From: Caulobacter zeae
GTDB taxonomy: Bacteria > Pseudomonadota > Alphaproteobacteria > Caulobacterales > Caulobacteraceae
Direction of reading: 5' to 3'
DNA length: 64,000 nucleotides
NCBI RefSeq assembly: GCF_002858925.1
Contig: NZ_PJRS01000018.1
Coordinates: forward strand, 124,001-188,000
The position numbers were made by a program, and so were the translations under genes. The notes under the pieces were generated by a model. That model saw only the letters and a program-made list of their open reading frames with translations. It made no database searches and was not told where the DNA came from. Within the stretch, counting starts at the first letter, position 1; every line of letters starts with the position of its first letter. Below, one piece after another: positions 36,501 through 44,154 of this stretch.

Positions 36501-39500
36501 CACCGCCGACAACATCTATGCCGGTGGCACGACCATCGCCTCGGGCGCGCAGCTGAACCTCGGCGCCGGCGGAACGAGCGGCTTGATCGGCGACGCCGTC
36601 GTCAACGGCGGCCTGACCTTCGATCGCTCTGACAGCGTGAGCTTCTCGGGCGTAGTCAGCGGCTCGGGCGCCTTGCGCCAGGCCGGTTCGGGCAATCTGA
36701 TCCTGACCAGCAATTCCTCGGGCTTTACGGGGACGACGGCTGTCGATGCGGGCAGGCTGACGGTCAACGGCTCCCTGGCCGGCTCTACGCTCAACGTCGG
36801 CTCCGGTGCGACTCTGGGCGGCGCGGGCACGGTGGGCGCCGCAACCATCCAGAGCGGCGGCCATCTGGCTCCCGGCTCCGGGGGACCTATCGGATCTGTC
36901 GCAACCCTGTCGATCGCGGGTGATCTGACCCTGGCGTCCGGCTCGAACCTGGACATCGAGCTGGTCGCGCCGGGCGCGTCGTCGGCCTCGCCGGGCGTCA
37001 GCGACCGCGTGGTCGTCAGCGGCGACCTGGCGCTGAACGGCGTGGTCAACCTCTCGCAGACCCCCGTCATGGCGGCGGGCCTGGGATACTATCGCCTCAT
37101 CACCTACGGCGGCGTCCTGACCTCGAACACGGCGACGATCGGAACCACGCCGTCGCTCAGCAACGTGAACTATACGCTGCAGGCAGGCAGCGGCCGGGTC
37201 GACCTGTTCATCGCCAGCACGCTCATCCCCGGTGACGACACCTTGCAGCACTGGCAGGGCGGTGACGGCGTCTGGAGCGCCGCCAGCAGCCAGTGGCTGA
37301 ACCAGGGCGGCAACACTCCGGCCAGTTGGGCCGGCAAGTACGCCATCTTCAAGGACGCCGGAGCCTTCACCGGCGGCGAGATCACGGTGGCTGGGGCGCA
37401 GAGCTTCCTTGGCCTGCAGTTCGTCGACGAAGGCTATGAACTCGGCGGTAGCGGCCAGCTGGTCACGGCCGCTGGCGGCAGCGAGATCCGCGTCCTGGCC
37501 GACGCGGCCAAGATCGGCGTGGCGATCACTGGCGCGGGCGGGATCGTCAAGACCGAAGCCGGCACGCTGATCCTTACGGGCGCCAACACCTTTGGCGGCG
37601 GCGCCTCAATCCGCGCGGGCGTGCTGCAGATCGGCGATGGTGGAACCTCGGGCTCGATCGTCGGCGACGTCGCCAACAACGGCGTGCTGGCCTTCGACCG
37701 GTCGGACGCCATCACTTTCGGCGGCCTGGTCTCCGGTTCGGGCGCGGTGCGCATCCTGGGCGGCGGCGTGACCTTCACGGCGAACAACACCTATGCCGGC
37801 GGCACGACCATCGCCTCGGGCGCTCAGCTGACGCTGGGCACCGGCGAGACGACGGGGTCGATCGGCGGCGATGTCGCCAACAATGGCGCGCTGGCGTTCG
37901 ACCGTTCCGACAGCCTGGCCTTCGCCGGCGTGATCAGCGGCGCTGGCGCCATTCGTCAGATCGGCGTCGGCAAGACGGAACTGACCGGCGCTTCAGGAGG
38001 CTTCACCGGCGCGACCACGGTCGAGCGGGGAACGCTGGCGGTGAACGGCGTGCTCGGCGGAACGCTGGACGTCTGGTCCGGCGCGCGCCTGCAAGGCGTC
38101 GGCACGGTGGGGACCACCGTCGTGTCGGGCACGGTCGCGCCTGGCAACTCGATCGGCACGCTGAACGTCGCCGGCGGCGTCACCTTCAAGCCCGGCTCGG
38201 TCTTCGAGGTCGAGGCTGACGTGGCGGGCCAGTCGGACAAGATGGTCGCGTCCGGCGTTGCCACGATCCAGGGCGGGACCGTCAGGGTGCTGGCGGGCGC
38301 TGGGACCTACAGGCCGCAGACCAGCTATCTGATCCTGCACGCCGGCGGGGGCCTGGTGGCCGGCGGCAAGTTCGACGGCGTGACTTCGAACCTGGCGTTC
38401 CTGGATCCCTCGCTCAGCTACGACGGCGCCAATGTCTACCTGCGGCTGCGGCGCAACGACATCAGCTTCGCCGATATCGGCGTGACCTCGAACCAGGTCG
38501 CGGCGGGGGCGGGCGCCGAGCATCTGGGCTGGGACAACCCGGTCTTCGACTCGGCGGTCAATCTCTCGACCGATCAGGCCCGTGACGCCTTCGACCAGTT
38601 GGCTGGTTCGGACTATGCCAGCCTGCGCGGCGCGCTGATCCAGGACAGCCGCTTCGTGCGCGACGCGATCCTGGCCCGGGGCGACCTGGCCGGCGTCGAG
38701 GGGCAGTCGGCCTGGGGCGAGACCTTCGGCGGCTGGGGTTCGATGAAGGGCGACGGCAACGCGCAGAGCTACGACCGCGACGTCCAGGGTTTCTTGACCG
38801 GCTACGACGGCTCGCTGGGGCGGGATGTCCGCGCCGGCGTCGCCGTGGGCTACAGCGCAGGCGACCTGAAGACCGCGCGCGCCAAGCACGATGTCGAGAC
38901 CTACCATCTCGGCGGCTACGTCCTGGCCGAGCGCGGCGGGGTGTCGTTCCAGCTCGGGGGCGCCTATGCGTGGCACGACATCAAGGCCTCGCGTCGGGTT
39001 GCGTTCGGAAGCTTTGCCGAAACCCTGTCCGGCGACTATTCGGCCCGCACCTATCAGGCGTTCGGCGAAGTGGCCGTGAAGCGTGAGGCGGCTGGCGTGA
39101 CGTTGCAGCCGTATGCCGGCCTGGCCTATGTCGCGCTCACCGACGCCGATGTCAGCGAGCGAGGCGGAAGCGCCGCGCTGCATGGCGGCGGTGACGAACA
39201 CCTAGCCTATGGTTCGGTCGGCGTGCGCCTGAAGAGCGACCTGAGCACGGGAGAGCTCAATCTGCGCCTCACCGGTTCGGCCGCGCTGCGGCATGCGTTC
39301 GGCGATCGCGCGCCGACCATCGACCTGGCGTTCACCGGCGCGCCGTCGTTCGGGATCGTCGGTGCGCGGATCGACAAGGACAGCCTCGCCGTCAATCTGG
39401 GCCTGGAGGCCGACCTTGGCAAAGCCGCGGTGCTGGGCGTGACCTTCTCGGGAAGCTACGGCGATCGCTCGACCGACCACGGCGCCCGCGCCCAAATCAG

Positions 39501-39513
39501 CTGGAGGTTCTGA
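33595..39513 (+). CDS. Giant glycine-rich autotransporter
   Basis: A type V secreted protein of 1972 residues. A long leader ends in VLALAVGLGAPMAQA. The passenger starts with very glycine-rich repeats (about 45-400), then beta-helix repeats with autotransporter-associated motifs such as GAGTLTLTG, AGTLILTGANTYTGGT and SGSGAVRILDGG. The barrel begins near residue 1700 (WGETFGGWGSMKGDG) and ends ...RAQISWRF with terminal Phe. AGGAG at 33580-33584 supports ATG 33595 over GTG 33553. The passenger holds a 1.27-kb internal tandem duplication. Adhesion or biofilm roles are usual in the family. Confidence 0.92.
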   Translation: MTGLAGVKVRQSINKARTIRNSVSLTVLALAVGLGAPMAQARQITQGGGAGAGFGSFTPQGGIAGGAGGASGAGSYGGAAAGTPTGSAEAGATGSQAGGQPGALNDLSAGGGGGGATGLGGDGGLGWQLASTGSISLAVDFAATDGANGGTNAAGGGGGGGLVLTGANVQLTTAGYDVTGGDGGEGRAGGGGGGGGGGAGLVLLNGGSVTVNGGAGGSASAITGGTGSSFGNGGAGLFLYSGGALNVVSGTITGGAGGTFTSWGGAGAAGVLSNLGTIANAGTITGGEGGYGYSNGGAAGIGVIAWGGAIENSATGVIAGGVGGQGNGNFSGMYSGAGGAGVVFTGGQPGLLVNAGTIQGGAGGPASNAIRRGAGGRGVVGASTGSTTIINSGTIIGGVSVSFQRAYAIELFGSNNRLELHAGSWIRDIAAVTGGGSNNVLALGGADDDTFDAMHIGSDGSVDGYGYMGFDTFEKLGASTWTLTGTGAQTWSVLEGVLKGDSNSLAGSVVFGSGAGSRGVVFDQAFDGVYRGQISTGGAVTKTGAGTLTLTGESASNWTISGGGVIAKAGLFGSDASIGAGAFLTLDQSADGTYGFVLSGAGDFRKAGSGKLILTEDSSGFTGATTVGSGTLSVNGSLAGSTITVASGATLGGTGAIGDTTIQSGGHLAPGNSVGSLSINGDLTLASGSNLDIELGAPGATSASPGVSDRLLVSGDLALNGVVNLSQSASSADGVAGIGYYRLITYGGALTANTATIGTRPSLSNVNYALQAGSGRVDLYISRTLIPGDDTLQHWQGGAGVWSAANTQWLNDGGNAPAAWAGKYAIFKDAGAFTGGLVTVDGSQSFIGLQFVDDGYELTGTGQLATVSGGSEIRVLDDVAKIGVAITGAGLVTKTQAGTLILTGANTYTGGTLIDAGTLQIGDGGTSGSIVGNVGNRGVLVFNRSDAITFAGRISGSGAVRILDGGVTFTADNIYAGGTTIASGAQLNLGAGGTSGLIGDAVVNGGLTFDRSDSVSFSGVVSGSGALRQAGSGNLILTSNSSGFTGTTAVDAGRLTVNGSLAGSTLNVGSGATLGGAGTVGAATIQSGGHLAPGSGGPIGSVATLSIAGDLTLASGSNLDIELVAPGASSASPGVSDRVVVSGDLALNGVVNLSQTPVMAAGLGYYRLITYGGVLTSNTATIGTTPSLSNVNYTLQAGSGRVDLFIASTLIPGDDTLQHWQGGDGVWSAASSQWLNQGGNTPASWAGKYAIFKDAGAFTGGEITVAGAQSFLGLQFVDEGYELGGSGQLVTAAGGSEIRVLADAAKIGVAITGAGGIVKTEAGTLILTGANTFGGGASIRAGVLQIGDGGTSGSIVGDVANNGVLAFDRSDAITFGGLVSGSGAVRILGGGVTFTANNTYAGGTTIASGAQLTLGTGETTGSIGGDVANNGALAFDRSDSLAFAGVISGAGAIRQIGVGKTELTGASGGFTGATTVERGTLAVNGVLGGTLDVWSGARLQGVGTVGTTVVSGTVAPGNSIGTLNVAGGVTFKPGSVFEVEADVAGQSDKMVASGVATIQGGTVRVLAGAGTYRPQTSYLILHAGGGLVAGGKFDGVTSNLAFLDPSLSYDGANVYLRLRRNDISFADIGVTSNQVAAGAGAEHLGWDNPVFDSAVNLSTDQARDAFDQLAGSDYASLRGALIQDSRFVRDAILARGDLAGVEGQSAWGETFGGWGSMKGDGNAQSYDRDVQGFLTGYDGSLGRDVRAGVAVGYSAGDLKTARAKHDVETYHLGGYVLAERGGVSFQLGGAYAWHDIKASRRVAFGSFAETLSGDYSARTYQAFGEVAVKREAAGVTLQPYAGLAYVALTDADVSERGGSAALHGGGDEHLAYGSVGVRLKSDLSTGELNLRLTGSAALRHAFGDRAPTIDLAFTGAPSFGIVGARIDKDSLAVNLGLEADLGKAAVLGVTFSGSYGDRSTDHGARAQISWRF
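35386..38190 (+). repeat. Tandem 1.27-kb repeat within the autotransporter
   Basis: Unit 1 (35386-36654) and unit 2 (36655-37932) encode the same order of motifs: SSGFTGTTAVDAG-like, IQSGGHLAPG, SNLDIEL, LALNGVVNLSQ, YYRLITYGG, LIPGDDTLQHWQGG, AGKYAIFKDAGAFTGG, GGSEIRVL, LQIGDGGTSGSIVG and GAQL. A third partial unit starts at 37933. Start-to-start distances are 1269 and 1278 bases. The copies have diverged at many silent and some coding positions, so the duplication is not recent. Confidence 0.85.
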
Positions 39514-39558
39514 TCGGTCGTGCTGACTGGCCCGCTTCCGCCTGGCGCGGCCGCGGGC

Positions 39559-39872
39559 TCAGGCCAGGGCGACGTCCAGGCCCTGGGGGGCGACGAACTC
39601 GGCCATGTTGCGGCGTGACAGGTCCATGTGGGCGCGGACGATCTCGCCGGCGGCCACGGTGTCGCGGCGTTCGATGGCCTCGATGATCTGGTCGTGCTGG
39701 ACGACGGCGGTCTGCAGGCGTTCCTGCAGGTCGGCCGAGGTCGGGGCGCGATAGCCCGAACTCCTCGCTCAGCGACACCTCGTCAAGCACCGCGCTGGGC
39801 GCCAGCTCCATGCTGACGATCCGCCGGCGCAGCGTCTGGTCGAAAAGCTCGGCTGCGGTTTGGGCGACGCGG
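39559..39872 (-). pseudogene. Gutted GntR-family regulator (FCD type)
   Basis: Two pieces of one regulator are joined. The N-terminal part on the minus strand reads AAELFDQTLRRRIVSMELAP and then VLDEVSLSEEFGLSR, the start of a GntR winged helix. The C-terminal part reads VVQHDQIIEAIERRD, AGEIVRAHMDLSRRNMAEF and ends at TGA 39559-39561, the end of an FCD ligand domain. They lie in different frames, joined near 39750, and about 130 middle residues are missing. The gene cannot make a working repressor. Confidence 0.7.
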
Positions 39873-40179
39873 CCAGCAACCTCGTCTTCCAGACGATCGT
39901 CAACTTCATCGCCTTCTACTACACCGACATGGTCGGGACCCTGTTCCTGGTCGTGCGGGTGTTCGACGCGGTGCTGGATCCGGTGATGGGCGCGGTGGCC
40001 GATCGCACACGCAGCCGCTGGGGCAGTTTCGCCCGTGGCTGGTCTGGCTGGCCCTGCCGTTCGGCGCCTCGGCGGTGCTGACCTTCGCCACCCCGAACCT
40101 GGGCGAGCCCGGCATCGCGCTTCGGCGCACCCTGGCGAACATGCTCAAGGTCCGGACGGCGCTGGCCTGGCTGCGCTAA
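39848..40179 (+). pseudogene. Fragment of a GPH-family sugar symporter
   Basis: The plus strand reads KLGCGLGDAASNLVFQTIV, NFIAFYYTDMVGTLFLVVR and VFDAVLDPVMGAVADRTRSRW, the first helices of a glycoside-pentoside-hexuronide cation symporter. A loop of about seven residues is missing after YYTD. At about 40024 a one-base loss shifts the frame, after which FRPWLVWLALPFGASAVLTFA continues. The frame ends at TAA 40177-40179 with an unrelated-looking tail. With the GntR remnant it suggests a lost hexuronate or glycoside utilisation locus. Confidence 0.65.
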
Positions 40180-42695
40180 TCGCCCCTCAGCACCGGCGCT
40201 GGCCGTTGCGACAGCGCCAGGCTGGCGGCGATCAGTCCGCCCAGCGTCGCCAGGCCGGTCGCGCCGGCCAGCAGGACCAGCACCCCGCTCCAGTCGACGC
40301 TCCAGCTGGCTTCGAAGACCTTGACCACCACGGGCCAGGCGGCGGCGAAGCCGAACAGCACGCCCGCGGCGCCGGCGATCAGGCCCACCGCGCCGTACTC
40401 GATGACATAGGCGACCAGGATCTGGGTGCGCGTGGCGCCAAGGACCTTCAGCGTCGCGGCCTCGCGCGCCCGGGCGCGGGCCCCAGCAGCGATCGCACCG
40501 GCCAGCACCAGCAGGCCGGCGAGGCCCGCGACGGCCGCGGCGCCGCGAACGGCCAGGGCCAGGCGGTCGAACAGGGCGGCCGCGGCGTCCAGCTGCTCGC
40601 GGACACTGATCACGTTGACGCTCGGAAACGCCTCGCCCAGCTTGCGGGTCAGGGCCGCCTCCTGCTCACGGCTTGGCCGGGCGATCGCGACGCTGCGCAG
40701 CTCGGCCCCTTCCAGCGTGGAGGGATTGAAGATCAGGTTGAAGCTGGGCCCGAAGCCTCCGAAGTCGATCTTGCGCAGCACCGCGATCCTCGCCTCGATC
40801 TCACGCCCCAGCACCAGCACGGTTATAGTGTCGCCGACCTTGAGGTCCGCGGCCTGGGCGATCTCGGTGTTCATCGCCACTTGCGGCGGGCCGGCGTCGT
40901 TGGCGGGCCACCAGCGGCCGGCGACCACGCCGGCGTTCTTCGGCTCATTGGCCAGCAGCGACAGGCTGAGATCGTTGTCGAAGGCCCAGCGTTCGGACGC
41001 CTTGATGGCCTTGGTGTCGACCGCCTTGCCCTTCAGGGCGATGACCCGGCCGGTGGCGAAGGGCATGCGCAGATAGACGTCCTCGCGCAGCGGGCCTGTC
41101 ACTCCGGCCACGGCGGCGTCGAAGGCGGCGGCCCGGTCGCCGGGGATCTCGGTGAAGACCATGGCCGGGGCGGTTCGCGGGGCCACGTCGCTGACCTGGG
41201 CCAGCAGAGCCGACTGGATCAGCACCACGCAGGCCAGCAGGGCCACGCCCAGGCCGATGGCCGGACTGGCCGTCCGCGCCGCCGAGCGGGGGCCGGCCAG
41301 GTTGGCCAGGCCCAGCTTGACGGGGCCGCGCGTCAGACCGCGCGCCTTCCCCGCCAGCCAGGCGGCGGAGCGGCCCAGCGCCGCCAGCAGGCCGAAGGCG
41401 ACCGCGACGCCCGCGATCATGATCCCGGCGGCCAGCGGGGTCGGCGCGGTGGCCACGGCCAGGGCGGCCAGGCCAAGGCCCGAAACCACTGCGCCGATGG
41501 TCTCAAGCCCCAGCGGCAGGCGGGCCTTGGTCGCCCGGCGAAACAGGGCCGAAGGCGGCGTGACCCGCGCCCGCGCCAGCGGCAGCAGCGAGAAGGCGGC
41601 CGCCGCCAGGATCCCGAACAGGCCGGCTTTGGCCAGGGGCCACGGATAGACCTTGAACAGCGCCGGGATCGGCAGGCTGGACCCGGCCAGTTGGCCCAGG
41701 ACCAGGGGCGCGATTGCTCCGATCGCAAGGCCGATCGCCACGCCCAGCAGGGCCAGGACCGCGATCTGGATCAGGTGCAGGTCGCGGATCAGGCCGCTTT
41801 CGGCCCCCATGGCCTTCAGCACGGCGATGGCGGGTTCGCGGGTCGACAGATAGGCGGAAACCGCGCCGGCCACGCCCAGGCCGCCGGCCACCAGGGAGGC
41901 CAGGCCGATGAACCCCAGGAAGTATTCCAGCTGATCGATCAGCCGTCGGACGCCTGGCGCGCTGTCCAAACGGTCACGGACCCGCAGGTGCGAGTCCGGC
42001 AGCGCCGTCTGCACGGCCTTGCCGATTGCGCGCGGGTCCTGGTTCGGGGCCAGGGCGATGCGCACGGTGCGTCCCGACAGGCCGCCGGGCGCCAGCAGGC
42101 CGGAACGCTCCAGCACCTCGCGGCGGACCAGGATGCGCGGCGCCATCGAGAAGCCGCGCGACAGACCGTCGGGCTCGCTGATCAGCCTGGCGCTCACGAC
42201 CAAGGTCATGGGCCCGGCCTCGAACCGGTCGCCGATCTTCAGGTGCAGGCGATCCAGCAGCGCCGGCTCGACCGCCGCTCCGGGCAGGCCGTCGCGGTCG
42301 GCGAGGGCGGTCGAAAGGCTCGGCGCGCCCTCCAGGGTCACGGCCCCGGCCAGCGGGAAGCGCCCATCCACGCCGCGCAGGCTGGCCAGGCGGCGCTCAC
42401 CGCCGGGCGCCTGGGCCATGGCGCGCGCCGAAGCGGCGTAGGAGGCGACCCCCAGCTTGTCGAAGGCCGCGCGTTCCTGGTCGGTGAAGTCGCGGTTCTC
42501 GACCGCGAACGACAGGTCGCCGCCGAGGATCTCGCGCGCCTGGCCGGCCAGGCCCTGGCGGAAGGCCTCGGCCGTCGAACCGGCGGCGGCGATGGCGGCG
42601 ACGCCCAGCGCCAGGCAGGCCAGGAAGATGCGGAAGCCGCGTACGCCCGAGCGCAGTTCCCGGGCGGCCAGGTGGAAGGCGAGGGGCAGTCTCAC
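40176..42695 (-). CDS. ABC transporter permease, YbbP/FtsX type
   Basis: An 839-residue inner-membrane permease with about ten helices in two FtsX-like sets. The first helix is FRIFLACLALGVAAIAAAG. A large periplasmic domain lies at about 45-260 and another at about 500-710. It pairs with the ATPase gene upstream (ATGA overlap) and, as in E. coli, this ybbA-ybbP pair is divergent from a TesA-like esterase. Such machines are thought to handle lipoproteins or lipids by mechanotransmission; the substrate here is not known. Confidence 0.88.
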   Translation of the reverse strand: MRLPLAFHLAARELRSGVRGFRIFLACLALGVAAIAAAGSTAEAFRQGLAGQAREILGGDLSFAVENRDFTDQERAAFDKLGVASYAASARAMAQAPGGERRLASLRGVDGRFPLAGAVTLEGAPSLSTALADRDGLPGAAVEPALLDRLHLKIGDRFEAGPMTLVVSARLISEPDGLSRGFSMAPRILVRREVLERSGLLAPGGLSGRTVRIALAPNQDPRAIGKAVQTALPDSHLRVRDRLDSAPGVRRLIDQLEYFLGFIGLASLVAGGLGVAGAVSAYLSTREPAIAVLKAMGAESGLIRDLHLIQIAVLALLGVAIGLAIGAIAPLVLGQLAGSSLPIPALFKVYPWPLAKAGLFGILAAAAFSLLPLARARVTPPSALFRRATKARLPLGLETIGAVVSGLGLAALAVATAPTPLAAGIMIAGVAVAFGLLAALGRSAAWLAGKARGLTRGPVKLGLANLAGPRSAARTASPAIGLGVALLACVVLIQSALLAQVSDVAPRTAPAMVFTEIPGDRAAAFDAAVAGVTGPLREDVYLRMPFATGRVIALKGKAVDTKAIKASERWAFDNDLSLSLLANEPKNAGVVAGRWWPANDAGPPQVAMNTEIAQAADLKVGDTITVLVLGREIEARIAVLRKIDFGGFGPSFNLIFNPSTLEGAELRSVAIARPSREQEAALTRKLGEAFPSVNVISVREQLDAAAALFDRLALAVRGAAAVAGLAGLLVLAGAIAAGARARAREAATLKVLGATRTQILVAYVIEYGAVGLIAGAAGVLFGFAAAWPVVVKVFEASWSVDWSGVLVLLAGATGLATLGGLIAASLALSQRPAPVLRGD

Positions 42696-43381
42696 GAGAC
42701 GATGCGCCCGTCGGCCATGCGCACGATGCGGTCGGCGCGGGTGGCCAGGGCCGGGTCGTGCGTGACCATGACCAGCGCCGCCCCGACCTCGGCGACGAGG
42801 TTGAACATCAGGTCGGCGACGGAGGCGGCGGTGGCGCCGTCGAGATTGCCCGTCGGCTCGTCGGCGAACAGCAGGGCGGGGCGGGCTGCCAGGGCGCGGG
42901 CGAGGGCGACACGCTGCTGCTCGCCCCCCGACAGCTGATGCGGATAGTGGGTCAGGCGGCCGGAGAGGCCGACCCGGCCCAGCCAGTCCCGGGCGGTCGC
43001 CAGGGCGGCGCCCACGCCGGCGATCTCCAGGGGCGTGGCGACGTTCTCCTCGGCGGTCATGTTGGGCAGCAGGTGGAAGGACTGGAACACCAGCGCGGCC
43101 CGGCCGCGCCGCAGGCGGGCCCGGCCGTCCTCGCTCAGCGCCGCCAGGTCCTGGCCGAACAGGCGCGCGGTCCCGGCGGTCGGTTCTTCCAGGCCGGCCC
43201 CGACCGCGATCAGCGACGACTTGCCCGAGCCCGACGGCCCCACCACGGCCACGCGTTCGCCGGCGTCCACCGTCAGGTCGACGCCGCGCAGGATGTTCAC
43301 CGGTCCGGCGGCGGAGGGCAGGGTCAGGGCGACGGCGCTCAGAGCCAGGGGGGGAGCCAGGGGCGAAGCGTCGTCGGGCAT
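42692..43381 (-). CDS. ABC transporter ATP-binding protein, YbbA type
   Basis: A 229-residue LolD/MacB-class ATPase. Walker A is GPSGSGKSSLIAV, the signature LSGGEQQRVALARALA, Walker B ALLFADEPTGNLD, and the switch His is in VMVTHDPAL. It energises the FtsX-type permease encoded directly downstream. The gene starts 57 bases from the divergent esterase gene. Confidence 0.92.
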   Translation of the reverse strand: MPDDASPLAPPLALSAVALTLPSAAGPVNILRGVDLTVDAGERVAVVGPSGSGKSSLIAVGAGLEEPTAGTARLFGQDLAALSEDGRARLRRGRAALVFQSFHLLPNMTAEENVATPLEIAGVGAALATARDWLGRVGLSGRLTHYPHQLSGGEQQRVALARALAARPALLFADEPTGNLDGATAASVADLMFNLVAEVGAALVMVTHDPALATRADRIVRMADGRIVS

Positions 43382-43438
43382 GGTGTTTCCTGCGAGGCCG
43401 GTCCTTGTTCGGCCGGCAGTCAGCCTACATAGGAAGGC

Positions 43439-44074
43439 ATGAGCCAGACCGCACAGCGTTTTTCCAGCCGTCGTCGCTTTTTGCTCGGCCTGGGCCTGAT
43501 GACCCAGGTCGCCGCCGCCCCGAAGCCGCCGATCGTCACTGTTCTGGGCGACTCGATCACGGCGGGCCTGGGCCTTCCGGCGCGTGACGCCATGCCCGCG
43601 CAGCTACAGACGGCGTTGGGGCGGCTGGGCGTTTCGGCGATGGTCCGCGCGGCCGGCGTGTCGGGCGACACCAGCGGCGGCGGGCTGGCGCGGGTCGGCT
43701 TCAGCGTCGCGGCCGACACCCGGATCTGCGTCGTGGCCTTGGGCGGCAACGATCTGCTGCAAGGCGTCGAGCCCGCCCAGACCAAGGCCAATCTGCGGGG
43801 CATTCTCCAGAAGCTGAAGGCGCGCAGGATCGGCGCGGTCCTGGTCGGAGTCGGCGCGCCGCCGGCCATCGGGGCGTCCTACGCCCGCGAGTTCAACGCC
43901 GTTTATCCCAGCCTGGCGCGAGAGTTCGGCGTGCCGCTCTACGCCAACATCCTGGCCGGGGTGAACAGCAACGCCGCTCTCATGCAGCGTGACGGCGTCC
44001 ATCCCAATGCGGGCGGAGCCAAACGGATCGGCGAGGCCCTTGCGCCGATCGTGGCCAAGGCGCTGAAGGCTTAG
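43439..44074 (+). CDS. Arylesterase / lysophospholipase, TesA type (GDSL)
   Basis: A 211-residue SGNH hydrolase. Block I is VLGDSITAGLGLP (catalytic Ser), block II Gly in GVSGDTSGGGLAR, block III ALGGNDLLQG (Asn) and block V DGVHPNAGG (Asp and His). A leader with RRRFLLGLGLMTQVAA suggests export, with a possible Tat motif (SSRRRFLLG). It hydrolyses short acyl or aryl esters or lysophospholipids in the periplasm. Divergence from ybbAP is the arrangement of E. coli tesA. Confidence 0.92.
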   Translation: MSQTAQRFSSRRRFLLGLGLMTQVAAAPKPPIVTVLGDSITAGLGLPARDAMPAQLQTALGRLGVSAMVRAAGVSGDTSGGGLARVGFSVAADTRICVVALGGNDLLQGVEPAQTKANLRGILQKLKARRIGAVLVGVGAPPAIGASYAREFNAVYPSLAREFGVPLYANILAGVNSNAALMQRDGVHPNAGGAKRIGEALAPIVAKALKA

Positions 44075-44098
44075 GCTTCCAAGGCCGAGCCCTTGGCC

Positions 44099-44132
44099 CA
44101 AAAGAAAAGGGGCGACGCAAGCGTCGCCCCTT
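44099..44132 (-). terminator. Rho-independent terminator
   Basis: AAGGGGCGAC (44107-44116) pairs with GTCGCCCCTT (44123-44132), with GC bases extending into the loop. Read on the minus strand the stem is followed by TTTTCTTTT. It ends the TonB-receptor gene whose stop is at 44155, and may act on the esterase gene from the other side. Confidence 0.8.
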
Positions 44133-44154
44133 CCGGTCTCGAACCTTCGCCTGG

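Noticed and set aside
33454..37251. A 1265-codon open frame on the minus strand opposite the autotransporter
   Set aside because: It is the mirror of a glycine- and GC-rich gene; the product is a low-complexity Ala/Gly/Arg string with no domain, and the plus strand has a leader, repeats and a barrel.
40035..42938. A 967-codon plus-strand frame across the ABC permease gene
   Set aside because: It runs antisense to a well-defined FtsX-type permease; its sequence is Gln/Gly/Arg-rich noise and it would start inside a decayed gene.
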